Positions 9,730 through 19,288 of a DNA stretch of 64,000 bases are shown here, one piece after another (the first letter of the stretch is position 1; each line of letters starts with the position of its first letter). Below the pieces are notes generated by a model. It did no database searches and had not been told where the DNA came from. It saw only the letters and a program-made list of their open reading frames with translations. A program made the translations under genes and the position numbers. Source of the stretch: an uncultured Roseburia sp. (GTDB lineage: Bacteria; Bacillota; Clostridia; Lachnospirales; Lachnospiraceae); contig CAKQXQ010000006.1 of assembly GCA_934292805.1 (NCBI GenBank), forward strand, positions 15,193-79,192, written 5' to 3'.

Positions 9730-10012
9730 ACACAAAAGCCTTCCGCCCCTGTGTAAACACATGGGACGAAAGGCTGTATTCTCTTCCGCGTTGCCACCCA
9801 TATTGCCGGAATATTATCTTCTCTTTCTCTATGGTAAAGAAACAGCTTCTCTTCCGACCTCTCAAACGTACGATACAGGGTACGAACCTTGTGACTTTCA
9901 TCACCGGCTCAGAAAGTGGAAAAATCATACTCACTGTACCGGTTCACACCTGCCACCGGCTCTCTGTATCAGCTTTCGGATCGTAGCTTTCATCACTGCC
10001 AATTCTTCCGAC
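9730..10012 (-). promoter_or_regulatory. T-box leader (serine-specific) controlling serS
   Basis: The leader RNA senses uncharged tRNA-Ser and switches between terminator and antiterminator. The conserved T-box GGGTGGCAACGCGG lies near 9786-9800 on the minus strand. It is followed by a terminator hairpin, AGCCTTTCGTCCC pairing with GGGGCGGAAGGCT, then a T-rich stretch at about 9722-9735. Upstream, the Stem I distal region reads GCCGGTGGCAGGTGTGAACCGG. A plausible specifier codon UCC followed by the conserved A is at 9917-9920. The element fills the 345 nt between serS and the upstream gene. Confidence 0.88.
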
Positions 10013-10041
10013 ATTATACCCTTATTATTTCCAAAATGCAA
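10013..10041 (-). promoter_or_regulatory. Promoter of the serS T-box transcript
   Basis: Minus-strand -35 TTGCAT (10036-10041), a 17-nt spacer and a consensus -10 TATAAT (10013-10018). It lies directly after the stop codon of the preceding MacB-like gene and directly before the T-box. Confidence 0.75.
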
Positions 10042-10046
10042 TCTTT

Positions 10047-11135
10047 TTATACGGATTTCTCTTTTGCAGGCTGCTTCATCCTGGCTTTTTTCAGCCATTC
10101 CGGAAATTGTTTTACGAATATCCTGATAAAACCGACTGTTTTTTCTCCATATTCCTTCTTATGTTTCCAGAAAAAGTGCAGTCTGCCAAAGAGATAAATA
10201 ACCGGATAAATAAGACACAGAACTTCAAATACCAGCAGTAATGCTGTCAGATCCTCGTATCCTTTTGCACGGTTCTCCCAGTAAGGATATATGATCTTTT
10301 TTGTGCTCATGGATCGCACTCCGAAATTTTTCAGGATATCCAGTCTGTTTGCAAGACCAAATCTTGTAGAGTTTTCAACGATCTCGTACTGCTTTTCATC
10401 CAGACCGATTGCATTTTTCAGAGCATTGTATCCAAATTTCTGAACCGGATTCTTTATCAGGATCTCATAGCTGTCGATCGGAAGGCTGTTATCAGACATC
10501 TCCTCACCGGTGTTTCTCTCCACAACTCCATAGGAAACATAGACAGTTGCTGCCTCTTCATCAGATGCTTTGCTGAAATATCCACTGTCACTCTCTACAA
10601 CACCACGAACCGGATACTGTACTCCATCGATCTGTACATACATGCCTGCCACATTGTTAGAACCAAAGAGCTGCCATGCAACACTTTCATCCAGGATCAC
10701 TCCGTCATCGTTCAAATCCTCACCGTCAAAATAATTTCCGGATAAAAGCTTTAGCGGATGAAAGGTAAAAAAATCTCCTCCTACAGCAAATGCCCTTGTT
10801 GTCATCGATGACCGGTCGGAATATAACGTCAGGCTTGTCTCACTGCTATAACAGTCCACCAGTGTTCTACCGTTTGCATCACTTGTATCTTCTGATGCCT
10901 CCTGTAACGCATTGCGGAGCTGATATTCTACCGGAGCGATCATTTCTTTTGTCATTGCCGCATCTTCTGTAAAGAAACAGGTCACCTGTGCATAATTATC
11001 CTTATCGGACCATTCCTCTGCTGCCTGCTGCGTGGAAAGCTGCCTGCCAAGACCTCTTTCCACCCCTTCTAAAACAATGGCAGCACATATGAGTATTAGT
11101 ACGATCACTATTTTTTTGTACTGCTTCACTTTCAT
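10047..11135 (-). CDS. MacB periplasmic-core-like membrane protein without ATPase domain
   Basis: 362 residues from the ATG at 11135 (GAGAGGAA 8 nt upstream). One N-terminal membrane helix (about residues 7-22) is followed by a large extracytoplasmic domain resembling the MacB/FtsX core (FHPLKLLSGNYFDGEDL, VILDESVAWQLFGSNNVAG, VRGVVESDSGYFSK). One C-terminal helix (about 308-330) and a basic cytoplasmic tail follow. Real MacB or FtsX permeases have three helices after this domain and usually pair with an ATPase; neither is present here. The gene starts 13 nt downstream of the HlyD-like gene stop, the last of a five-gene operon. The assignment rests on motif resemblance, and the function is unknown. 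Confidence 0.7.
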   Translation of the reverse strand: MKVKQYKKIVIVLILICAAIVLEGVERGLGRQLSTQQAAEEWSDKDNYAQVTCFFTEDAAMTKEMIAPVEYQLRNALQEASEDTSDANGRTLVDCYSSETSLTLYSDRSSMTTRAFAVGGDFFTFHPLKLLSGNYFDGEDLNDDGVILDESVAWQLFGSNNVAGMYVQIDGVQYPVRGVVESDSGYFSKASDEEAATVYVSYGVVERNTGEEMSDNSLPIDSYEILIKNPVQKFGYNALKNAIGLDEKQYEIVENSTRFGLANRLDILKNFGVRSMSTKKIIYPYWENRAKGYEDLTALLLVFEVLCLIYPVIYLFGRLHFFWKHKKEYGEKTVGFIRIFVKQFPEWLKKARMKQPAKEKSV

Positions 11136-11148
11136 GCATGGTTCCTCT

Positions 11149-13017
11149 CTATTCTGATGCAAGACGTACCTGCTCGTTCTCCTTGATCGGCTTGGTTGTT
11201 GTCGTGATCACATATTCATATCCTTCCAGTGCTCCTGTTACCGCTGACTTTGTATCGTCTGAAGTAATGACATCCACATCAACACGTCTTGCGTAGTAAC
11301 GGTTTCCAAGCGGTGTACTCTTTGACTCGATGATCAGGATAAACTTACCATTCGAATCTTCGCGGATCGCACTTGTCGGAACAATATTATCATAGTTGGA
11401 GCTCTGCTGTCCGATCGATAATGTATAGTTATCTCCTACACCTACTTCTCCCTTCAGCTCGCAGATCACTATGTTATTTGCACGGTTCTGCGGATCTCTC
11501 CGGATGCTTGATACCACTGCGGAGATATCATTTCCATACCAGTTGTTCACAACCTCTGCTGTATCACCGACTTTGATCTTCTTCGCCTGGTTCTCAGTCA
11601 CAGAGAACTGTAAAATATATGCTTTATTTTCCGGCTGGATCGTCATCATAACATCATTTGCATTTACGGTTGTACCGGCTGTCACTGCAATATCCGTAAC
11701 CGTTCCTGCGATTGGGGAAGTGATCTCTGTTCCGATAGATTTCTTCTCCTGCTTTGCAACTTCTTCCCTTGCTTCTTTTAATGTTTCGTATGCTGCACGG
11801 ATAGAAACTTCTCCGTTGATCTTATCGGTTACTTTCTTGGCATCATTTGTTGCATTGGTAAGTGCTGTTGTTGCATCTGTCAATGCAGCGGATGCGGTAT
11901 TCAGCTGTGCCTGAAGATTGTTGGCTGCCTCTGTGTTATTTCCTGTAAGCTTCTTTACGGAAAGCTTGTAATTGGCGTTGTTTAAGGCAACCTTGGTGTT
12001 GTTGGCATTTGTTTTTGCGGAATCATAATTACCCTGTACTTTGTTCAGGCTGTCCTGGTAAGTGTTAAGTGAAGACAGACTGTTGTCTTTCTGTCTTTTT
12101 GCTTTATTCATTGCTGACTCATAAGATGACTTCGTACTTTCTGCTGCGTCCATTGCGGATTTTGCAGCATCCATAGTATTCTTGGCATCTATCTTCTTCT
12201 GATCTGTGTCTGCCAAGCTCGATAAATCATTATAAGCTTTTTTGGCATCATTATATGCAGTCTTTTTCTTATCGTAAGCCGCTACTGCCTCATTATACAC
12301 ACTCACAGCCTCATTATAAGCTTCCTCTGCATTTGAATATGCTGTCGCTGCACTGTCATATGCTGTCTTTACCGGCGTATAATTTGCTTCTACATTAGCC
12401 AGATTATCCTGTGCATCACTGTTTCTTTTCTCAGCATCTAAAACTGCTTTCTCTTCCGCAGTTGTATCCTGTACAGAATTACCCAGTGCATCGATCTGTG
12501 CTTTGATCTTATCTACATTCGCCTGTGCTGCATCTACTGCTGCCTGTGCATCAGTTACACGCTGGTTTGCGGATGCGATCTGGTTCTGCTTGTCTGTCAG
12601 AGAAGAACCTTTTCCATTTTCAATGCTCTGACGTTCTGCAACTGTGATCCCTGATGCAAGAACCGCTGTCTCGTATGCCGCCTGTGCATCATTCATGCTC
12701 TTCTTTGCTGCATCCAGTTCATCACTATCACTGTCTTCCAATGTAAAAAGAAGATCTCCGGCACTGACCTCTGCATTTTTCTTTACATTGACCGTTGCGA
12801 TCTTTCTTGTCTGCTCAATTGTGACAGAATAGCTTTCACTCGCTTCCACACTTCCGCTTCCGCGTACCTTTGTTGTGATGGAACCGCTTGTCACCTGCTG
12901 TGTGCTTACCTCAACCAGTGAATAATTCATGATCGTATTGGAAAAGAATGTAAGTACCAGCATAATCAGTAAAAATATAATCGTAATATTCTTAATCTTG
13001 TCTTTTCTGTTCGTCAT
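11149..13017 (-). CDS. HlyD/MacA-like membrane-fusion (adaptor) protein with very long coiled coil
   Basis: 622 residues. A short cytoplasmic N-terminus and one membrane anchor (about residues 10-30) come first, then the first half-barrel/lipoyl segment (SGSITTKVRGSGSVEAS, KNAEVSAGDLLFTLED). An Ala-rich coiled coil of about 330 residues follows, containing 7-residue repeats of the AYNEAVS type near 205-260. The second lipoyl half (TSPIAGTVTDIAVTAGTTVN) and beta-barrel domains close the protein. Adaptors of this type normally link an ABC or RND pump to the outside. Here it follows two sugar-type permeases by 41 nt and precedes a MacB-core-like protein, so its pump partner is unclear. AAGGAG lies 9 nt before the ATG. 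Confidence 0.85.
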   Translation of the reverse strand: MTNRKDKIKNITIIFLLIMLVLTFFSNTIMNYSLVEVSTQQVTSGSITTKVRGSGSVEASESYSVTIEQTRKIATVNVKKNAEVSAGDLLFTLEDSDSDELDAAKKSMNDAQAAYETAVLASGITVAERQSIENGKGSSLTDKQNQIASANQRVTDAQAAVDAAQANVDKIKAQIDALGNSVQDTTAEEKAVLDAEKRNSDAQDNLANVEANYTPVKTAYDSAATAYSNAEEAYNEAVSVYNEAVAAYDKKKTAYNDAKKAYNDLSSLADTDQKKIDAKNTMDAAKSAMDAAESTKSSYESAMNKAKRQKDNSLSSLNTYQDSLNKVQGNYDSAKTNANNTKVALNNANYKLSVKKLTGNNTEAANNLQAQLNTASAALTDATTALTNATNDAKKVTDKINGEVSIRAAYETLKEAREEVAKQEKKSIGTEITSPIAGTVTDIAVTAGTTVNANDVMMTIQPENKAYILQFSVTENQAKKIKVGDTAEVVNNWYGNDISAVVSSIRRDPQNRANNIVICELKGEVGVGDNYTLSIGQQSSNYDNIVPTSAIREDSNGKFILIIESKSTPLGNRYYARRVDVDVITSDDTKSAVTGALEGYEYVITTTTKPIKENEQVRLASE

Positions 13018-13058
13018 TCCAGGAATCTCCTTCTTCTTTTTCCGTCATATTCGTTTTC

Positions 13059-13955
13059 TTATCCTTTGACACCACCCTGATATGCAATGCCTTCTACAAG
13101 CTGTTCTTCTCCGTAAAGGAAGATCAGAAGGCTTGGTATCATGTAGAAAGTAGCGACTGCAAATGCAAGTCCGACTTCCTGTGCGTTGATCTTGGACAAA
13201 AAAATCGATAACGGATATTTGTCCGTGTCTGTAAAGAACAAAAGTGGCTGCTCTACCATATTCCAGTAATCCATAAATACAAGGATCGCACATGTTGTGA
13301 TCACACCCTTGCAGATTGGAATACATACTTTCGTAAATACCTGGAACTCATTCGCCCCGTCGATTTCAGCTGCCTCGATCAAAGGAACCGGTATTCGCTT
13401 CATATATTTTGTGATCAGGTACACACTGAACGGTGAAAAAATACCCGGAAGCCAGATTGCCCAGTTGGTATTCAGCAGCTTCATCCAGTTTAATACCAGA
13501 TAGTTTGGTACAAGAGTTACCTGATATGGCATCATCATTAAAATGACATATGCAAAAAATATAATTGCGGAAAGCTTTCCTCTTGTCCGCGTAAAACCAT
13601 ACGCCGCAAGGACAGCTACCACAAGCTGGAACACCACGATCGGCACTACTAAGATTAGGGAATTCCAGAACTTCAGAAGATAATCCGGACTCTTTAACAA
13701 TACGGTTGCATACTGTGAAAAAGTTACCATATCCGGGATAAACTTCAGATTCACAGTCTGTGCGATATACTGCTTTCCACCGGTGCTTGTCTTCTGGAAA
13801 ATCGAACCGTAATTGGAAGTGATCTCGGCTGCCGACATAAAAGAATTCGTGATCGTAAGTATGATCGGCATAAGGAAAATCAATGCTGTTACAACAGCGA
13901 TCACAGTCAGGCATATCCGGATACATAATTTTTTGCGTTCTGACTTTTTCTTCAT
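13059..13955 (-). CDS. Carbohydrate-type ABC transporter permease (MalG/LacG-like)
   Basis: 298 residues, six predicted membrane helices, with the cytoplasmic EAA loop EAAEIDGANEFQVFTKVCIP that docks the ATPase. The N-terminus is basic (MKKKSERKK). Its ATG overlaps the TGA of the preceding permease by 4 nt, so translation is coupled. No ATPase gene is nearby. Sugar importers of this class in Firmicutes often share a common MsmX-type ATPase encoded elsewhere, which I assume here. The substrate is unknown. Confidence 0.9.
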   Translation of the reverse strand: MKKKSERKKLCIRICLTVIAVVTALIFLMPIILTITNSFMSAAEITSNYGSIFQKTSTGGKQYIAQTVNLKFIPDMVTFSQYATVLLKSPDYLLKFWNSLILVVPIVVFQLVVAVLAAYGFTRTRGKLSAIIFFAYVILMMMPYQVTLVPNYLVLNWMKLLNTNWAIWLPGIFSPFSVYLITKYMKRIPVPLIEAAEIDGANEFQVFTKVCIPICKGVITTCAILVFMDYWNMVEQPLLFFTDTDKYPLSIFLSKINAQEVGLAFAVATFYMIPSLLIFLYGEEQLVEGIAYQGGVKG

Positions 13956-14875
13956 TCTTCTTCCAGATCCTTTCCAAAATGATGTTCTACCAGAAACAGG
14001 ATTCCCATAATAACGATCATCACAAACGACATATAGATTGCCGCTGTTGACAGCTTCTGATAGTCTGCTGAAGCAAATGTATTATTCATATAATGCTGCA
14101 GCATATAAAGTGCTCCATATGGATATTCTCCGGTAAGAAGATAGATTTCACGGAATACTTTAAAGGAATTGATCATTGAGAGGATCGTCACAAACATAAT
14201 GGTCGGAGACAGATACCTAAGCTTAACATGCATAAGGATCTGCCAGCGGTTTGCCCCATCCAGTTCCGCTACTTCGATAATATCTTTTGGTATATTTCCC
14301 ATTGCGGACAGAAACAGGATCATATTGTATCCCAGATTCTTCCACAGGAACAAAAGAATGATCACAAAAAGTCCGGCAGATGACTTCAACCAGTCAATCT
14401 GTCCTCCTCCGAACTTCTGGATCGCCACATTAACGACTCCATTATAATCAAACAATACCTGCCAGATCAGCACAATGGATGCGGTCGGTACCATGAGAGG
14501 TGTCAAAAAGCAGCTTCTTAACTGGCTTCTCATCGGAATTCCCGAATCCAGTAAAAATGCAAGTACCATTCCAAGGATCACTGCCAAAGGCACCGCTACG
14601 ATCGAGAAAAACAAAGTATTCCAGACTGCTGTCCGGAATGCAACGTTCTGGATCACATTGATATAATTGGTCAGTCCGACGAATCTCTTTGCGATCGGAT
14701 TATTGACAAAAGAAAAATAGATCACTACAAGAAACGGGAGTACAAAGAAAACCAGTACTCCCAATATGCTTGGTGTCAGGAAAGCTCCTGACACCAGCCT
14801 GTGATTCCATAACACTTTATGATGTTTTTTATTTTTACTGTTTTTGTTAGAATCATTCTTTTTATTTTGTTTCAC
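13952..14875 (-). CDS. Carbohydrate-type ABC transporter permease (MalF/LacF-like)
   Basis: 307 residues with an unusually Lys/Asn-rich N-terminal tail (MKQNKKNDSNKNSKNKKHHK), then six predicted membrane helices. The EAA motif EVAELDGANRWQILMHVKL is near residue 200. Its start overlaps the end of the solute-binding-protein gene by 14 nt and its stop overlaps the second permease by 4 nt, so the three are a tight transcriptional and translational unit. It forms a heterodimer with the MalG-like permease by family precedent. Confidence 0.9.
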   Translation of the reverse strand: MKQNKKNDSNKNSKNKKHHKVLWNHRLVSGAFLTPSILGVLVFFVLPFLVVIYFSFVNNPIAKRFVGLTNYINVIQNVAFRTAVWNTLFFSIVAVPLAVILGMVLAFLLDSGIPMRSQLRSCFLTPLMVPTASIVLIWQVLFDYNGVVNVAIQKFGGGQIDWLKSSAGLFVIILLFLWKNLGYNMILFLSAMGNIPKDIIEVAELDGANRWQILMHVKLRYLSPTIMFVTILSMINSFKVFREIYLLTGEYPYGALYMLQHYMNNTFASADYQKLSTAAIYMSFVMIVIMGILFLVEHHFGKDLEEE

Positions 14876-17270
14876 TTAAATATACCTGCATTCGACTCTG
14901 AATAATCTTCGCAACTTCTTCTGCGGATTTCTGTCCCGAGAAATATGCTGCTGCTTCTTCATTGATAATATTGGTAACTTCTTCTGATGCTGCTCCGTAA
15001 ACGGCTGTTGTATTCTCAACAAGGTTCTTCACCTGATCCACATCTTCCTGCGTTGCAGCCTTGACCTCTATTTCCATGCTGCCATAACCATAAATACTTG
15101 TATCCTCTTTTTCCTTCATGGCCTTCTGACAGAACTTCTCAAATTCATCCTTTCTTACAGAGAATCCCCAGGAGTAACTGTTATCATCACTCTTCTTCGG
15201 TAAATAGAAGGTTCTTAAGAGCTGCCATGCACCATCTATATCTTTACAGTTGTTAGAGATTCCGATAATGTTGTTAAAGCTTAATAATGCTCCGTTCTCG
15301 CCTGCGGAATTCGGGTATCCGATAAAGGTCGTATCTCCGCCAAACATCGCACGGTAAACCTGCATCTGCTCAAAATCTGACAGATAGAAAGTATCTAAAA
15401 GCTGTTTTCCCTGGCTGAGCAATACAGAAATGTCTTCCTCATCTTCTGACCATTCATAGCTGTCCGGGAACATTGCTGCGAATTTCAGTACATCGATAAA
15501 TTCCTGGCTGTCAAAGCTGCATGTTGTCTCTTCCAGATTAATAAAATCTCTGTATCCAAGGCTCATTAACATGGAAAGTGCATCAGACTTGGTCATGCCT
15601 TTTAATAATGTCGTGCCCTCCGGTTTGGATTCCATGAGTGCTTTTACCTGATCGATCGTCCAGCCTGGTGTTGTTCCGACATCTTCTGCTTTTCCGATCA
15701 GTGTCTGAATATAAAATACGGTTGGCAGGCATACAAGCTTTCCGTCATACTCACATGCGGTCATGACATTGGACATAAAATCGTCTCTGGAAAGATCCGC
15801 ATCGTTGTCGATCAGACTATAGAGATCCGCATTCAGTCCCTTTGCCGCAAAGTTCATCGCCTCTGCGTAACTATTAAATACAACCAGATCATATCCGGTA
15901 TCTGAGGTGATCGCTGTTGTAAAATTGTTCACTGCATCTTCGTACTCTACGTCACCATCTCCAAAAGCTTTGATCGTAACATGATACTTATCCTGGCTCT
16001 TGTTAAAATCGATCACAGTCTGCTCTATATCAGAGTCTGACCAGAGTGTTGCCATTGTAAGATTTATTGTATCTGCCACTTCACTGGCATCAACTTCTTT
16101 GATCAGTGCGATCTCCGCATTGCTGTTGCCGGATCTCCAGTTCTGGATGTAGGCAGCAATTCTTCCGTCAGATAAAACACTGTATGCATTCACACTGGAG
16201 CTTGAAATATTGCAGTCCATCCAGCTGAAATAAAGGTCCTTTTGCTTGCTGTCGATATTATACTTGTAAATGCTTGTATTCTCTGTGAGCAGGATATTCT
16301 TCTCATCCAAAGGAGTCACACTGTCACTAGGGATGCTGATCTTCTGATCTGTTACCATCTTCATGGCATCTGCATCAACCGGTGTCATCTCGCATCCATT
16401 ATCGCCCCAGCCTGTTGCATAAACTTTTCCATCTTTCAGTGTCACCATGGAATTCGTATAATTATCCGTCTTGATCTTACCTTTCAGATTACCTTCCGGA
16501 TCAAAAACCATGATAAAATACTCATCCTTGGTTCCATCCTGTGACCAGTAATTGGCAGCAGCGTAAATATTGCCATTCTTATCCGCTGCCATTCCGTTCA
16601 CACCCATGGAATCAGACTGATCGTCTTTTGGCATCTCGTTACAGAAAACCTGATTGCCGGATTCGTCCATCTTCATGATCTGGCCTGTCTGGATCTGCGG
16701 TGCGTTCTGTGCAATGAGGAATGCACTGTAATCGACATTTCCGTCTTCATCCGTAAACTGGCTGGCATAATATTCATCCCAGTCCTTCTGTGCCATCTCT
16801 TCTTCATATCCCCATGTATCTGTCATATACGCTAAGACATCATCCAGTGTTGCATTCGAGTAATCCTCTGTCACACTGGACTCATCTACTTCTGACTTGT
16901 AAATGAAAAGATAAATATTACCATCCTCTGAAATTGTAAAATCGGAAATGTAACTGCTTCCACCCATCCCATCATTCTGCTTAATTGCATAAAGCTCCAT
17001 GCTGTCACCAGATACCAGATTATAAGAATACATCGTACACTTCGTATAATCTTCACTGTAAGCTGTATAATACATCATGTCCCCATTAAACTTGATGGTG
17101 CTTACCTGCTCATTGAAGCTGTCCGGCAGATCGGACAGATATTCTGCTTTAAAGTATCGCTGATCTTTATTCACGGAAGCACTGCCGCCCCCACCACACG
17201 CTGTAAGTCCTGCAGCCATGGATGCCACAAGTGATACCGCGATCGCTTTTTTCCATACACTATATCTCAT
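14862..17270 (-). CDS. Very large lipoprotein: propeller-like N-terminal domain fused to an ABC solute-binding domain
   Basis: 802 residues, nearly twice a usual sugar-binding protein. The signal peptide ends in the lipobox LTAC (Cys25), followed by a Gly/Ser linker. Residues about 35-395 contain recurring strand-turn motifs typical of beta-propellers (TISEDGNIYLFIY, GMAADKNGNIYAAANYW, VTLKDGKVYATGWGD). From about 398 an extracellular solute-binding domain begins (TINLTMATLWSDSDIEQTVI) and runs to the end (GYPNSAGENGALLSFNN, then a helical tail). Starts at ATG 17270 behind TAGGAGGAAGAG. It is the first gene of the five-gene operon. The propeller assignment is my inference from repeat pattern, not from a database match. 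Confidence 0.8.
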   Translation of the reverse strand: MRYSVWKKAIAVSLVASMAAGLTACGGGGSASVNKDQRYFKAEYLSDLPDSFNEQVSTIKFNGDMMYYTAYSEDYTKCTMYSYNLVSGDSMELYAIKQNDGMGGSSYISDFTISEDGNIYLFIYKSEVDESSVTEDYSNATLDDVLAYMTDTWGYEEEMAQKDWDEYYASQFTDEDGNVDYSAFLIAQNAPQIQTGQIMKMDESGNQVFCNEMPKDDQSDSMGVNGMAADKNGNIYAAANYWSQDGTKDEYFIMVFDPEGNLKGKIKTDNYTNSMVTLKDGKVYATGWGDNGCEMTPVDADAMKMVTDQKISIPSDSVTPLDEKNILLTENTSIYKYNIDSKQKDLYFSWMDCNISSSSVNAYSVLSDGRIAAYIQNWRSGNSNAEIALIKEVDASEVADTINLTMATLWSDSDIEQTVIDFNKSQDKYHVTIKAFGDGDVEYEDAVNNFTTAITSDTGYDLVVFNSYAEAMNFAAKGLNADLYSLIDNDADLSRDDFMSNVMTACEYDGKLVCLPTVFYIQTLIGKAEDVGTTPGWTIDQVKALMESKPEGTTLLKGMTKSDALSMLMSLGYRDFINLEETTCSFDSQEFIDVLKFAAMFPDSYEWSEDEEDISVLLSQGKQLLDTFYLSDFEQMQVYRAMFGGDTTFIGYPNSAGENGALLSFNNIIGISNNCKDIDGAWQLLRTFYLPKKSDDNSYSWGFSVRKDEFEKFCQKAMKEKEDTSIYGYGSMEIEVKAATQEDVDQVKNLVENTTAVYGAASEEVTNIINEEAAAYFSGQKSAEEVAKIIQSRMQVYLSETK

Positions 17271-17374
17271 AGCTCTTCCTCCTAATTCTCTTATAAATTA
17301 AGCATATAGAAATCTCTCCATAATTACAAGAAACAAAAGTTTATGAAATTCTTAATTTTCTTTAAATGTCTGCA

Positions 17375-19288
17375 CTACTGCAGGTTCTCCAGCTCATCCA
17401 TCCAGATCCTTGAGCTTGCATCGGACGGCATACGGAGATCTCCCCTTGGAGAAACCGCAACACTTCCGACTTTTGGTCCATCCGGCAGACAGGAGCGCTT
17501 GAACTGCTGAGTGAAAAATCTGCGGTAAAATGTTTTCAGCCATTTTAAAATGGTTGCATCATCATAAGATCCCGCAAAAGCAATCTTCGCCAGACGATAG
17601 ATCTTTGCCGGTGAATATCCGAGTCTTAACATATGATACAGATAAAAATCATGCAGTTCATAAGGGCCTACAAGATCTTCTGTTTTCTGTGCGATCTTGC
17701 CATCCTCCGGTGGTAAAAGCTCCGGTGATACCGGTGTATCAAGCACATCCAAAAGCACCTTTTCCAGTTTCCCGTCCCCACAGGTATCCGCATAAAACTG
17801 TACCAGATGACGCACCAGTGTCTTTGGCACGGATGCATTCACAGCATACATGGACATATGGTCTCCGTTATAAGTTGCCCATCCGAGTGCCAGTTCGGAA
17901 AGATCTCCTGTTCCGATCACCATTCCACCGCTCTTATTGGCAATATCCATAAGGATCTGGGTACGTTCTCTCGCCTGGCCGTTCTCATATGTGACATCAT
18001 GTACCTTCGGATCATGTCCGATATCCCGAAAATGGATATTTACCGCATCCTTAATACTTACCTCCATAAAATCAGCACCGAGACATTTTATCATGCTCAC
18101 TGCATTGTCATACGTACGGTCTGTTGTTCCGAATCCAGGCATTGTCACTGCTTTAATATTCTTATGATCCATTCCAAGAATGTCAAATGCTTTTACTGTC
18201 ACAAGCAAGGCCAGTGTAGAATCCAGTCCTCCGGAAATACCGATGACCGCTGACTTACAGTGTGTATGTTCCAGACGTTTTTTAAGTCCCATCGCCTGGA
18301 TCATTAAGATCTCCTCACATCTGCGGTCACGATCTGCTTTACTTCCCGGAACGAACGGCATTGGATCAATGTATCTTGTAAGTTTGGTCTCTTCTATCTT
18401 TAAAGAGAAACCGATCTCCCTATAGCCATCCTCTGCCGTTTCAAAGGTTGTCATTCTGCGGCGTTCCGCATTTAATTTTAAAATATCGATCTCTGAAAAA
18501 ATGCTTTCATTCTGAAAACGTTCTGACTGTGCCAGAAGCCTTCCGTTCTCAGCGATCATATTGTGTGCAGAATAAACCACATCCTGTGTGGATTCTCCGT
18601 CTCCTGCACTTGCATATACATATCCGCATAACAGTCTGGCTGACTGCCCTTTCACCAATTCTCTCCGGTAACTATCCTTTCCGGTAGTCTCATCCGACGC
18701 AGACAGATTCACGATCACATTCGCTCCGTTTAATGCATGTCTGATTGCCGGCGGTTCCGGTGTCCACAAATCTTCGCACAGCTCCACACCGATTTTTAAT
18801 TCCGGCATCGTATCACATACAAAAAGCAACTTCTTTCCCATTGGAGCTGTCAGATCCTTATCCAGTCTGACCGTCACGGCTTCATCCATTCCTCTTGTAA
18901 AATGTCTCGCCTCATAAAATTCGTTGTAATTCGGCAGATAGGTTTTTGGCACAAAACCAAGCACTTTTCCGTTATTTAACGCTGCTGCAACATTGTAAAG
19001 CTTACCATTGTACTCGAGTGGAAGTCCCACGAATACAATACAGTCCAGTGCAAATGTAAATGCCGCGATCTCAAGCAGTGACTGCTTTGCCTCGTGCAGC
19101 ATCTTCTCCTGCAAAAACAGATCACTGCATGTATAACCGGTAATTGCCAGTTCCGGCAGCACAATAATCTTTGCACCGCATTCTTCTGCTTTTCTGATCT
19201 CTTCACAGATCAGTTTTGTATTTTCTCTGGTATCCGCAACTACGATCTTCGGTGTGACTGCGGCAACTTTCACAAATCCCTGTCTCAC
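17375..19288 (-). CDS. nadE: Glutamine-dependent NAD+ synthase
   Basis: Makes NAD from nicotinic acid adenine dinucleotide, ATP and glutamine-derived ammonia. 637 residues: an N-terminal nitrilase-type glutaminase domain (about 1-290; catalytic Glu in LPELAITGY, Lys in PKTYLPNYNEFYE, Cys in VELCEDLW near 170) is fused to the C-terminal NAD synthase domain with PP-loop GISGGLDS near 355. Length is typical for the glutamine-using form. Its ATG overlaps the TGA of hslO by 4 nt, indicating coupling. Confidence 0.97.
   Translation of the reverse strand: MRQGFVKVAAVTPKIVVADTRENTKLICEEIRKAEECGAKIIVLPELAITGYTCSDLFLQEKMLHEAKQSLLEIAAFTFALDCIVFVGLPLEYNGKLYNVAAALNNGKVLGFVPKTYLPNYNEFYEARHFTRGMDEAVTVRLDKDLTAPMGKKLLFVCDTMPELKIGVELCEDLWTPEPPAIRHALNGANVIVNLSASDETTGKDSYRRELVKGQSARLLCGYVYASAGDGESTQDVVYSAHNMIAENGRLLAQSERFQNESIFSEIDILKLNAERRRMTTFETAEDGYREIGFSLKIEETKLTRYIDPMPFVPGSKADRDRRCEEILMIQAMGLKKRLEHTHCKSAVIGISGGLDSTLALLVTVKAFDILGMDHKNIKAVTMPGFGTTDRTYDNAVSMIKCLGADFMEVSIKDAVNIHFRDIGHDPKVHDVTYENGQARERTQILMDIANKSGGMVIGTGDLSELALGWATYNGDHMSMYAVNASVPKTLVRHLVQFYADTCGDGKLEKVLLDVLDTPVSPELLPPEDGKIAQKTEDLVGPYELHDFYLYHMLRLGYSPAKIYRLAKIAFAGSYDDATILKWLKTFYRRFFTQQFKRSCLPDGPKVGSVAVSPRGDLRMPSDASSRIWMDELENLQ

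Noticed and set aside
13366..13977. Long minus-strand frame overlapping the MalG-like permease
   Set aside because: It is out of frame with a clear permease gene and has no recognisable domain or ribosome binding site.
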